This document shows positions 43,545 to 52,477 of a stretch of DNA of 64,000 bases, piece by piece. The notes below the pieces were generated by a model. It did not search any database. It was not told the origin of the DNA and was given only the letters and a program-made list of their open reading frames with translations. The first letter of the stretch is position 1; each line of letters opens with the position of its first letter. The DNA lies in the NCBI GenBank assembly GCA_963765875.1, contig CAVXYK010000008.1, positions 124,001 to 188,000 of the forward strand. The letters are read 5' to 3'. A program made the position numbers and the translations under genes. This stretch comes from JAWKOK01 sp963765875. Its GTDB lineage: Bacteria > Chloroflexota > Anaerolineae > Caldilineales > Caldilineaceae.

Positions 43545-43646
43545 CGTTCTACCTCATGGCTAAAATTCATTCTTTCCGAGTATAGCATACCAAAAATAGG
43601 ACGCCCAAAACCGTCGCTAAGTTCCAGATCAACTTCCTGGAACCGC

Positions 43647-45116
43647 CTAACGGCGTATTCGACGTTGGCGCGTCGCCTTCTGCTGGCTCCCGCTGCCCCG
43701 ATAGCCGGGCACAATCAGGCCTTCGAATTGACAGCGTTCCTGATCAAACATCCTTGTGGAAAGCCATGGATCGATCTGGTCAGGCATCGTCGTTGTGGTA
43801 ATGACCGTGGGAAGCAGGGCCTGATATCGATAGTTGAGTAGCTGGAACAGCTTCTCTTTGGCCCAAGGTGAGGCGCTCTCGGTCCCCAGATCATCCAAAA
43901 TCAACATGGGTACAGTCTTGATATCTTCAAATCGACGGTCAAAGGAGACGGTCGACTGCGGACTATAGGTGGCGCGCAAATGATCAAGGAGATCGGGTGT
44001 AACGATCAACATGACGTCGTAACCTGTGTTTTCCAGTTGGTAGTTGGCAATGGCCGCGGCTAAATGAGTCTTGCCACAGCCGTATGTGCCTGCCAGTATC
44101 AGCCACCCACGCGGCATCTCCGCGAAGTCACGACAGGTCTGCACGACTTCCTGCAGATTACTGCGTTCTTCGGAATCCAGATCTGATCGGCGCACGTTGA
44201 ACGTGTCAAAACGTTGGTCTCCGTGCAGATGCAATGTACTCAATTCGCTCTGGGCTGGATTCCGACCGGCGCGGAAATCGGGCGCGTGGATGGGCCAATG
44301 CATCACAAAATTGATATCGAGCAAACGACTACGCAGACGTGGATCCAGATCCTCCATGCGCTGGTTTGAGGTAATCACCGTGGGCAACTGAGCGTTATAG
44401 CGGTGATTGAGCAGTTGGAAGAGCTTCTCCTGCGCCCATGCCGTGCTACTCTGGGTCCCAAGATCATCAAGAATCAGCAGCGGTGTCGTGCGCACCTGGT
44501 CAAATAGCTTATCGAAGCTGATATCGCTATTGGGGCTGTAGGTTGTGCGCAGATAGTCAAGCAGATCGGGCACGACCATAAAGAGCACCGATCCGCCGGC
44601 GTGAAGGCGAGCATTGGCAATCGCTGCAGCCAAGTGGGTCTTGCCGCAGCCATAGGCGCCGGTGAATAAGAGCCAACCTTCAGGTTCACGCGCGTAGTCG
44701 ACAGCAATTTCGCTCGCCCGCCGGAGGTTATGCTGTTTTTCCGGAGAGAGATGAGTCAAATCGGCGCTGAAGTTGTCAAAGGTCATGCGCTCCAGCGTAT
44801 CCAAAGTGCCGAACCGCTGCATACGCAGCATGCGGCGCTCCTGCCGTTCCCGTTCACGACATTGGCAGGGAATGGCCTTGCCAAACTCGGGATGACCGAC
44901 CGGCACGTCCTTCACGACATAGCCGACGCCGCCACAGACGGGACAGACGCTGCCGTCTCCAGCATCCGGCCCATCTGGTCCGTCCGGGCCGCGTGGACTT
45001 GAGTCCCGCTTGCGCGGGGAGATGGTGCGTTTGCTACCCTTATTTGATATCGGAATTGTTGTCCGGTCGATAGGCGCGTCTTCGCCGTTCTTGAGCAGAC
45101 CGTCCAGTCTCTTCAT
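43647..45116 (-). CDS. DnaC/DnaI-like helicase loader with two tandem AAA+ domains
   Basis: A 489-residue protein with two consecutive IstB/DnaC-type AAA+ modules. The N-terminal zinc element (CPVCGGVGYV ... CQCRER) is that of DnaC/DnaI loaders. Domain 1: Walker A TGAYGCGKTHLAA, Walker B LLILDDLGTQ, box VII LDPRLRSRLLD. Domain 2: AGTYGCGKTHLAA, LILDDLGTES, IDPWLSTRMFD. The two are clearly duplicates (YLRTTYSPNSDISFDKLF against HLRATYSPQSTVSFDRRF). The normal loader has one. It should load DnaB (gene at 45804) onto DNA at initiation or restart. Its start overlaps the end of the DnaD-like gene by 77 bases, so a later start is possible. Confidence 0.9.
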   Translation of the reverse strand: MKRLDGLLKNGEDAPIDRTTIPISNKGSKRTISPRKRDSSPRGPDGPDGPDAGDGSVCPVCGGVGYVVKDVPVGHPEFGKAIPCQCRERERQERRMLRMQRFGTLDTLERMTFDNFSADLTHLSPEKQHNLRRASEIAVDYAREPEGWLLFTGAYGCGKTHLAAAIANARLHAGGSVLFMVVPDLLDYLRTTYSPNSDISFDKLFDQVRTTPLLILDDLGTQSSTAWAQEKLFQLLNHRYNAQLPTVITSNQRMEDLDPRLRSRLLDINFVMHWPIHAPDFRAGRNPAQSELSTLHLHGDQRFDTFNVRRSDLDSEERSNLQEVVQTCRDFAEMPRGWLILAGTYGCGKTHLAAAIANYQLENTGYDVMLIVTPDLLDHLRATYSPQSTVSFDRRFEDIKTVPMLILDDLGTESASPWAKEKLFQLLNYRYQALLPTVITTTTMPDQIDPWLSTRMFDQERCQFEGLIVPGYRGSGSQQKATRQRRIRR

Positions 45117-45807
45117 GGGACACCTCGTCCTTGCCTTCCGTCTCCCATCGTTTCAGAATGGCCTGAATATAGCGCAGCGCACGCTTGTTACGGCTGACCG
45201 CAATCTCGAACGCCTCGTCAGTCCAGTCCGGCGGATAGGATTTTTCCATATCACGCAGCTGTTCCGCAATCATCGGCGTCATCATGCCGATATTTTGCTC
45301 ATACATGACAAAAATATTGGGCCGATCAACACGCAGACGCGCTTCGCTGGGAATGGCCGCCTCCAACTCACTCAATCGTCCCTGTCGAATCATGGCGATG
45401 GTCTGGCGGCCCTTCACCGTATTCATGAAGTACCAGTCTTCGACAACAAGATCGACCTTTTCACCAGCGTCAATCTCAGTCGAGATTTCAGTCTCAATCT
45501 CCAAGCGCAGCAGTGTATTGCGCGCCACAGCGCGTTCCAATGCATCTTCAAGAGACGCCAGCGATGTTCGCAGATCGCTGGCCAGATTTAGGCTATCCAG
45601 AAGCGTTGTATCGGCGCGCAGATCGGCCCCGTTCACATAGCGCAGGTCGCCTTCTTGCCCGTTCAGCAACCAGAAGCAATGAAGCGTCAACTTGAGTTCA
45701 GCCAGATCGTCGATCTGCGGCAACAGATCTGTGAAGAAGAGATCGGGCAGCACAATCAGCTGCATCTTTGTGTCGGGGAAACCGATGAATCCGGTCTGTT
45801 TCATCAA
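45040..45807 (-). CDS. DnaD-domain primosomal protein
   Basis: A 255-residue protein. The C-terminal third is the DnaD domain: MYEQNIGMMTPMIAEQLRD, YPPDWTDEAFEIAV and NKRALRYIQAILKRWE. The N-terminal part looks like a winged-helix adaptor (TKMQLIVLPDLFFTDLLPQI). In Firmicutes DnaD links DnaA at the origin to the helicase and its loader. The ATG overlaps the stop of dnaB (ATGA), and the loader gene follows, so helicase, adaptor and loader are made from one transcript. Confidence 0.9.
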   Translation of the reverse strand: MMKQTGFIGFPDTKMQLIVLPDLFFTDLLPQIDDLAELKLTLHCFWLLNGQEGDLRYVNGADLRADTTLLDSLNLASDLRTSLASLEDALERAVARNTLLRLEIETEISTEIDAGEKVDLVVEDWYFMNTVKGRQTIAMIRQGRLSELEAAIPSEARLRVDRPNIFVMYEQNIGMMTPMIAEQLRDMEKSYPPDWTDEAFEIAVSRNKRALRYIQAILKRWETEGKDEVSHEETGRSAQERRRRAYRPDNNSDIK

Positions 45808-47171
45808 TACTCCAACTCTGTTCGCACTGTCTCAAGGTCTGTGAACTGGGTCAACTCTTTCTTGAAGAAGAGGCTGACCGTGCCGGTCTCTCCATGACGA
45901 TGCTTGGCCACGATGATATCGGCAATGTTCTGCCGATCCGTGTCCTCAATATAGTAGTCCTCGCGATAGATGAAGAGTACCACATCCGCGTCCTGCTCAA
46001 TACTGCCGCTCTCGCGTAGATCGGAGAGCATGGGACGCTTGTCCGCACGACTTTCGACAGCACGACTAAGTTGGCTCAAAGCAATGACCGGCACATTCAA
46101 CTCGCGGGCCAACCCCTTGAGCGAGCGGCTGATGTAACTGATCTCCTGCTGCCGATTCTCGGAACGACCGCTGCTGCCGGCCTGCCCGCTCATCAGCTGC
46201 ATGTAGTCGATGATGATCATGTCCAGCCCATGCTCTGCATAGAGCCGCCGCGCCTTTGTGCGAATCTCGGTCACGCTGGCTGCGGGCGTATCGTCGATGA
46301 AAATGTTGGTGCTGGAGAGCATGTTGGCTGCCTCCAGCAGGATGGGCCACTCATCCTCTTCAACATGGCCCATGCGCAGCGCATGGCTGTCGATACCGGT
46401 GACCATGGCCAGCAGTCGCTGAACGAGCTGCTCATTGCTCATTTCCAGGCTAAAAATCGCCACACGGGCTTCATAGCGAGCAGCGGCTGTCTGGGCCACT
46501 GAAATGGCTAGACTGGTTTTGCCCATACCGGGCCGTGCAGCCAGAATCACAAGATCGCTCTTCTGAAATCCGCCCAACATTTTGTCCATCTGGGCGAAGC
46601 CGGTCGGCACACCCATCAGCGCGTCACTATTCTGAGCCAGGAAATCGATGCGATCCACCACGTTGTCCATGATAGCCCGTACCGGCACTAGATCTCGATG
46701 GATACGGCTCTCGCTGACACCAAAGACCAACTGCTCGGCCTTATCGACCACCTCGTCAACATCCATGCCTTCGTCGTAGGCCAGCTCGGCAATATGGCCG
46801 GCCGTCGAGATCAGCCGCCGCAGCAAGGCCGTACGCTCGACGATACGAGCGTAGTGATCGACGTAGAGCGCCGAAGGCGTGCTGTTGATCAGCTCGGTCA
46901 CATAGGCCGGACCGCCCACATCCTCAAGTTGATTGCGCCGCTCCAGGTCATCGATCAACGTCACATAATCCAATGGCTCCCGGCGCTCGCTGAGCGACAT
47001 CATGGCCTCATAGAGCCAGGCATGACGCTCGCGGAAAAAATCCTCCGGCCGCAAGAAGTTGCCTACTTTAATGACGGCATCGGGGTCGATCAGCAATGAA
47101 CCGAGAACAGCCCGTTCCGCTTCCAGGTTAGCAGGTATGGATTTGATTGGAGTTTCGATTGTATCTGACAT
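45804..47171 (-). CDS. dnaB: Replicative DNA helicase DnaB
   Basis: 455 residues from the ATG at 47171 (an upstream in-frame start at 47255 would add an unusual 28-residue tail). The N-terminal domain has NLEAERAVLGSLLIDPDA, the RecA-like domain Walker A AARPGMGKTSLA, and later DMIIIDYMQLM and LSQLSRAVESR, all characteristic. It is the ring-shaped helicase that unwinds DNA at the fork. It is the first gene of a cluster with a DnaD-like protein and a double loader. Confidence 0.96.
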   Translation of the reverse strand: MSDTIETPIKSIPANLEAERAVLGSLLIDPDAVIKVGNFLRPEDFFRERHAWLYEAMMSLSERREPLDYVTLIDDLERRNQLEDVGGPAYVTELINSTPSALYVDHYARIVERTALLRRLISTAGHIAELAYDEGMDVDEVVDKAEQLVFGVSESRIHRDLVPVRAIMDNVVDRIDFLAQNSDALMGVPTGFAQMDKMLGGFQKSDLVILAARPGMGKTSLAISVAQTAAARYEARVAIFSLEMSNEQLVQRLLAMVTGIDSHALRMGHVEEDEWPILLEAANMLSSTNIFIDDTPAASVTEIRTKARRLYAEHGLDMIIIDYMQLMSGQAGSSGRSENRQQEISYISRSLKGLARELNVPVIALSQLSRAVESRADKRPMLSDLRESGSIEQDADVVLFIYREDYYIEDTDRQNIADIIVAKHRHGETGTVSLFFKKELTQFTDLETVRTELEY

Positions 47172-47322
47172 ATTGCCTTTGTGTTTCCCGATGTGTTCAA
47201 GAATAAGTCTGTGCAGAAGCTGTGAAGATACTGTGGAAAAGGGCCCAAGGCGCAAAAACGGCGAAGCTGCCCAAAGTCAGCCTCGCCGTAACCATCTTAT
47301 GAACCGTCTATCCGATGGGGAG

Positions 47323-47853
47323 TTAGTTCCCCAAGAGGTTGTCCAGATCCAACCCTTCTACGAAATCTTCAAATGCACCAAGATCGGCATTGCTTGGCAT
47401 GTCACTGAGTCCGCCTTCGCCGCCTTCATCACCCTCGGCTAGACTGACCTCATCCTCAGGATGCAGACTCGCTTGATCCATGACTTCGTCAGCCACAAAT
47501 ATCGGTGAACTGACTCGCACAGCCAACGCAATGGCGTCACTGGGGCGACTGTCAACTTCCAGTGTGTCGCCATCCATATCAATCACGATTTGGGCAAAAT
47601 AGGTATTCTTCTCAAGGCCGCTAATCAGAATATGAACGACATCGCCGCCCAATGCTTCGAGCACGGATTTGAGCAGATCATGGGTCAAGGGTCGCGGCGC
47701 TTCCATGCCTTGCAGGCGCAACGTAATGGCATCGGCCTCAAAGGGACCAATCCAAATGGGCAAGAATCGCTCGCCGTCTTTCTCTTTGAGCACAACGATA
47801 CGATGCTGCGACATCAAGCTGACACGGATGCTATCGATTGTCACTTCGACCAT
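47323..47853 (-). CDS. BFN (bifunctional nuclease, DUF151) domain protein
   Basis: 176 residues from the ATG at 47853 (another Met 42 bases upstream is in frame). The BFN domain is clear: VTIDSIRVSLMSQHRIVVL, FLPIWIGPFEADAITLRLQG, RPLTHDLLKSVLEALGG and VDSRPSDAIALAVR. An acidic tail follows (about 45 residues). The family has been linked to nuclease activity in plants and thermophiles. It lies ahead of dnaB on the same strand with a 151-base gap. Confidence 0.9.
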   Translation of the reverse strand: MVEVTIDSIRVSLMSQHRIVVLKEKDGERFLPIWIGPFEADAITLRLQGMEAPRPLTHDLLKSVLEALGGDVVHILISGLEKNTYFAQIVIDMDGDTLEVDSRPSDAIALAVRVSSPIFVADEVMDQASLHPEDEVSLAEGDEGGEGGLSDMPSNADLGAFEDFVEGLDLDNLLGN

Positions 47854-48113
47854 GCTATTACCCCGCTGCAATCCCAGTCCACGTCGCACCATCAATCAGG
47901 TGAAATGGCTGATGTAGTATCGTCCACTTCATCGACTAGTATGTCGACGAGCCGACTATCCAGTAGCCGTCATCGATTTCGAGTTGGACCAAGAAAATAT
48001 CAATTCCTCAAGCGGTCTGGATTATAGCATATTTGATCGGTGGCGCAAAGTGACTTTTATCCATTCAGGATCGTTCTTGCCCAAATTCAAACACGATTAT
48101 CCTCGCCTGAAAT

Positions 48114-48142
48114 TTGGCGGTTGGCGTCATTTCAGCTATACT
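48114..48142 (+). promoter_or_regulatory. Promoter of the tRNA-Pro gene
   Basis: TTGGCG (48114-48119), 17 bases, TATACT (48137-48142). The expected start near 48149 is six bases before the mature tRNA. Confidence 0.7.
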
Positions 48143-48154
48143 CACGTTGAGTTT

Positions 48155-48228
48155 CGGGGAGTGGCGCAGCTTGGAAGCGCGCGTCGTTCGGGTCGACGAG
48201 GCCGGAGGTTCAAATCCTCTCTCCCCGA
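48155..48228 (+). tRNA. tRNA-Pro (anticodon CGG)
   Basis: A complete cloverleaf of 74 bases: acceptor stem CGGGGAG with CTCCCCG, D-arm GCGC/GCGC, anticodon stem CGTCG/CGACG with loop TTCGGGT (anticodon CGG, reading CCG), and T-arm GGAGG-TTCAAAT-CCTCT. Discriminator A; CCA is not encoded. It is flanked by its own promoter and terminator, so it forms a single-gene unit. Confidence 0.95.
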
Positions 48229-48233
48229 CTCTG

Positions 48234-48263
48234 AAAAGGTCAGCCTAACGGCTGACCTTTTTT
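48234..48263 (+). terminator. Intrinsic terminator after tRNA-Pro
   Basis: aaaaggtcagcc (48234-48245) and ggctgacctttt (48250-48261) pair perfectly around taac, followed by T residues. Confidence 0.95.
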
Positions 48264-48280
48264 GATCGGTCTTCTGTAGA

Positions 48281-48325
48281 GCGGGTATTCCTACCCGCTA
48301 GAGCCAGGCAGGTAAGAAAACCTGC
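48281..48325. repeat. Two adjacent short hairpins
   Basis: gcgggta/tacccgc (48281-48298) and gcaggt/acctgc (48308-48325) form two stems of similar type, resembling 55061-55080 and 56029-56049. They lie between the tRNA terminator and the end of the next minus-strand gene. Confidence 0.5.
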
Positions 48326-48367
48326 CCTGCCCGTGAAATCCCAAAGAAGCTATTTTCTTCGGAATCC

Positions 48368-50134
48368 TCACCGTTCGATGAAGCCCAAAGGCACGAACAA
48401 GTGCCCTCCATCCATATTGGTGGGCAAAATCAGTTCTCCGCCGTATGGCTGCAGTCCGATCTCCACAAGATACTCGCCTTGACCCGCCCATTCCGGCCAC
48501 CGGATCGAATAGGCATCCCGCACCAACGTTCCCTGTGGCCAGTGGTCAGTGCTCCAACGCCCGGCGCCGGGCGACCGATGCCATTCCCAGACCAATGTCC
48601 CATCGGCGGCGACTACTCGCAGCACCGTTCGCCAATCCTCTTGGGTTGCCGCGTCCGCACGCCAGACAAGAATCGGCTCACTGTCAAGTGACCATGCGAC
48701 CAGAGACAGATCGCCATAATCGTAGGGTCTGTTGTGTGTTGTCGACGATCAAGGCATCAGACACCTCTTCAATAGCCAACCGGCGGTGCAAATGCCGGCT
48801 GCAACACGCCAAACAACGCGAAGATCCCCAGGAGTGCCGAGAGGCAGACAATCAGAACACCAGCCTGCCTTTGCCATCTGCCCGGCGGCCAGACCAGCAG
48901 ACCGCCGACGAAGAGAATCGCAATCGCGCCCAAGGCCGGGTAGAGAAGACGTCCTTGGTCCGTACCCAATGCGATCAGACGAATAGCGCCACATGGCGAG
49001 CGCTACACCCCCCACCGCAACCAGCAGAATCAACAACGGCGAAAGTGCCATTCGACGCCGGCGAGGATGAAAGTTGAAGATCAGACCCACGAAGCTGGCC
49101 AGGCTGACCACTTCCAACAGCGTGTAGATAAAAGCCGGCATTGGAATATGGCCTGCGCCGCCAAACTTACCCCAGAATGAGACAAACCACCCCGACAACA
49201 GCCACTTTGTGTCAGCCCAGGTCCAGGGCGATGTGCGCATGTCGATGGTCTGCATGGCCAACGACATGCCCAATGGATCGCCATAGAGCCGCCAATTGCG
49301 CACAAACCAGGGCGCAGCGATCAGCAGCCCAAGCCCAAAGACCACCAATCCGGTTACGAGCCAGCGTCGCCAACTGCGGAGACAGGCATGAATCCACCCA
49401 CGCACTGTCTCCGGCGCATCTATCTCACTTGCGGCGCCCAACAGAATCGCCAGACCCACGGCGGGCCAGACGCCAACGGTGCTCGTCTTCGATAGAAGTC
49501 CCGCGCCCAGTGCCAGTGGCGTCCACCAACCGTGGCGCAGACGCCCGCCGTCACGGTAGATGAGCATGCCGCCCAGGAGCGCCAGCGTGCCAAAGAGCGC
49601 AGCAGCATTGTCGTTGTTGGCCGATCCGCCGATGAACGCCGCCTCGGGCAAGAAGGCCAGAAAACCAGCTGCGGTCAACGCCAGCACCGGCTGTTTCGGG
49701 AAAGCAACGCGTGCCAGTCCATAGGTTGCAGCCACAGCCAAGGTGCTCAACAGCGCAGACCAGAGGCGAACAAGATGGAACGCCTTTGTGCCGTTTTTCC
49801 ACGGCCAGGATTCGAGCGCGGTGTGAATGAAGAAATTGGGCGACCAGCCGGGTGACGGCTCAAGCTGGACATCGGGATCGGCGCGTAGAAAGTCATTGAC
49901 CGGTTCGGACAACGATGCGACCAGCGCCGCGCCGGCATGATAGAGCGGCGGATGCTTGCTCTGGGTCATTGTGGGGCCAACGGGCAACTGCTGTTCCGTA
50001 GCCAGATGGACGATGTAGGCCCAATGATCGGCTTCGTCCGGGGCCTCACCCAACGGGTTGATGGCGCTGAAGGCAATGGTCAGCGCCAGATGGCAGACGA
50101 GCAATCCGGTCAATAGCCAACTCTGTCTGCTCAT
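48368..50134 (-). CDS. Large membrane glycosyltransferase-like protein, frameshifted twice
   Basis: Three minus-strand frames read as one protein of about 590 residues. The first (from 50134) has an ArnT/GT39-like start (NPLGEAPDEADHWAYIVHL; SKHPPLYHAGAALVASL) and about ten membrane helices. Near 48980 the sequence shifts into the frame TDQGRLLYPALGAIAIL, and near 48740-48770 into a last frame with a beta-rich tail (SLVAWSLDSEPILVWRADA ... GGHLFVPLGFIER) that ends at 48368. One-base indels explain both. The soluble tail resembles the accessory modules of the neighbouring membrane proteins. It overlaps the next gene upstream by four bases. Confidence 0.75.
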
Positions 50135-52428
50135 GGGTGCACCTCCAAGCTGCCGATGTCCAGGCGGGGATCGTCCTGCCCATTGGGCATCAACGGCGCA
50201 TCAGCGTGTCCCGGTTCGTAGATGCCGGCCTTGAGTCGATAGTCGCCGGGCGGCAGATCCGCGGGCAGCAAGATTTCGTGACGATGCTGGAGCAGCAAAC
50301 CGGGCGTCCAACGTTGCCAGGGGGTATAGTCTCCGGCCAGGGGAGCGTCGTCTTGGGCCACCACTGCGCCTGCATCGTCAACCAGATGCACGAACGCGTT
50401 CAGCGGTGGCGAGGGCTCAAGCACGAGCCAAAACAGTTGCACTGTCGCCGTCTCGCCCGCCACGCCGGAATCAGCAAGCGCGGCCTCCAGACGTACAGCA
50501 CCGTAGTCCGCGCCGACCGGTTCGGTCGCAACTTGTCTTGCAGGGAGAAGGCCTATGGCAAGTACAAAAGCGCCGGCCAACACCCAGCCAATGATCCAGT
50601 CCCGTCGGGCCCGGCCATACCAGAGCAAGGCCAGAAGCGCCAGCCAACCGACCAGGGCAAGCAGTCGACCTACCATCACAGCAGGCGTCGTCGACCAAGC
50701 AAGGAGAACCTCATGTTGTCCGGGCGGGATGCGAACGGATAGCAGTCCCAGATCGCCGATGGGGGCAGTCTCCGCCAGTTCGCCATCAACCGTGACCTGC
50801 CAGGAGGGGAAATAGAATCGATGCCAGATCAGCGTGGTCTCTTCCGTCGCTTCGACCCGGTATTTGGCGTCTGTGTAGCTCAACTGTTGCAGCGCAACGG
50901 ACAGGTCTACACCCGGCAGTCCTGATGCCGAAGAGCCGTCAGACGGTTCACGGCCAATGGCCCAGCGCTGTTCACTCACCCAGCGGGGCAAGAATTCGCC
51001 GGTCCATGTCATGCCGATCTGGCCGAACTCGGCGTCAAAGGCCCACATCTGTTGTTGAGTGACATCGTCATCGCTGAACGAGATCTGTGGATAGTCCAGG
51101 CCGGCCACTCCGTACAGAATGGCGTAGCAGATTGCTGAAATTACAATCACCCAGCCGACGAGGCGCGATTTGGCATCATCACCATCAAAGATCCGCAAGA
51201 GCCACTCCACGATTACGGCAGCCAGCAGACCGACGCCCAATGCGATGATGGTCTGCCAGCGCCAGGGGAACTGAAGCTTCCCCAGAACCGGGGCAGTTGC
51301 TTGCCAGAGAAAAGCGCTTGATTCGGTGGTCAGCCAGACAGCGACCAGAATCATGGTGAGCGCGAATACCAGCGGCTGCAACAAGCTAGTTCGATAAACA
51401 ATGGGCAGAACGAACAACCCGACAACAACCAACACCAACAGATAGGCGGGTAGCGGCACGGTCGGCTCGGCTGCGGAGGGGTAGACATAGGTCGGTGACC
51501 AGGTAAAAAGCTGTCGCCAGCCAACGAAGTGATTGGTGAAGCCAGTCGATACAGGTTCGGCCCCGATGCCCACCCAGGCCGATTCCAGCAACGCTGGTGC
51601 GATATACCAGGCTGCAAGCAGTACGCCCAGAAAAAGCGGCACGAGCCCCCAAATCATGGACTGCCAGCCGATCCGTTGCGATGGAGGGCTAAATCGGTCC
51701 AAGAGAAAGGCGACGACCAGCAACCCCGCCAGTGTCAACGCCACCATCATGGCAGTGAGGTTGTGGGTCAGCACCAGTGCCGCCCAGATCAAGGCGCCGG
51801 TCAACAGATTGACCACGCGACGGGAAGAGTTGGCCCGCTCCAGTACAAATCCGTTCGCGCCTGTCTGGAGATTCGGGGCAACGCGAACAGCGATCAACAA
51901 GATCAGTGGCAGCCACAGGAACGCGGCAAACTCCGGCAGCGCGCCGCGGATGAGAAGATCGTACAGACGATAAGGAAAGGCCAGGTAGAAGAGGCTGCCG
52001 ACCAGAGCTGCGGGGATGCTCACCCAGGTGCGCAAGAGCGCGTACATGCCCAGACCAGACAGACCGAAGAGCAGCGCCTGCGTGATCCGCACCGACTCGA
52101 CAACACCCAAACCGGCCAGATGCAACAGGGCAGGCGGATAGTAGAAGCCCGGCGCATAGTAGTTGAGAATGGGATGTCCGTATTCAAAGGCAAAATCTGG
52201 AAACCAGCGGGGAAGCAACACGCCTGCAGCCAGCGCCTCGCTCAGACTGCGGACTCGCTGCAGGTGAAAGAGCCCATCAGGAGTCTGCGGCCACCCGGCC
52301 ATGAAAACAAATAGCGTCAAAGCAGAGGCAGCAAATAGAATCGTGGGAACGAGCCGATCGCCGGCTGCGCCCCCAATCAAAAAGGCATGGCGCACAGGGC
52401 GACCGGTTTCATCGGTTCTGTGTGCCAT
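50131..52428 (-). CDS. Large polytopic membrane protein (PTPS-related/YfhO-like)
   Basis: About 765 residues from the ATG at 52428; an earlier in-frame start (52536) would overlap lysS by 59 bases and add a basic tail. The front resembles membrane proteins annotated as 6-pyruvoyl-tetrahydropterin synthase-related or YfhO-like (WFPDFAFEYGHPILNYY; FYYPPALLHLAGLG; YLAFPYRLYDLLIRGALPEF). About twelve membrane helices are followed by soluble beta modules (WHRFYFPSWQVTVDGELAE; LLQHRHEILLPADLPPGDY). Probably a lipid-linked sugar transferase or polysaccharide-related protein. No catalytic residue can be assigned with confidence. Confidence 0.8.
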   Translation of the reverse strand: MAHRTDETGRPVRHAFLIGGAAGDRLVPTILFAASALTLFVFMAGWPQTPDGLFHLQRVRSLSEALAAGVLLPRWFPDFAFEYGHPILNYYAPGFYYPPALLHLAGLGVVESVRITQALLFGLSGLGMYALLRTWVSIPAALVGSLFYLAFPYRLYDLLIRGALPEFAAFLWLPLILLIAVRVAPNLQTGANGFVLERANSSRRVVNLLTGALIWAALVLTHNLTAMMVALTLAGLLVVAFLLDRFSPPSQRIGWQSMIWGLVPLFLGVLLAAWYIAPALLESAWVGIGAEPVSTGFTNHFVGWRQLFTWSPTYVYPSAAEPTVPLPAYLLVLVVVGLFVLPIVYRTSLLQPLVFALTMILVAVWLTTESSAFLWQATAPVLGKLQFPWRWQTIIALGVGLLAAVIVEWLLRIFDGDDAKSRLVGWVIVISAICYAILYGVAGLDYPQISFSDDDVTQQQMWAFDAEFGQIGMTWTGEFLPRWVSEQRWAIGREPSDGSSASGLPGVDLSVALQQLSYTDAKYRVEATEETTLIWHRFYFPSWQVTVDGELAETAPIGDLGLLSVRIPPGQHEVLLAWSTTPAVMVGRLLALVGWLALLALLWYGRARRDWIIGWVLAGAFVLAIGLLPARQVATEPVGADYGAVRLEAALADSGVAGETATVQLFWLVLEPSPPLNAFVHLVDDAGAVVAQDDAPLAGDYTPWQRWTPGLLLQHRHEILLPADLPPGDYRLKAGIYEPGHADAPLMPNGQDDPRLDIGSLEVHP

Positions 52429-52477
52429 GCCTGATCTATCGTTCAATGTTTCCACCGACCATGTGCGACGAACGTCC

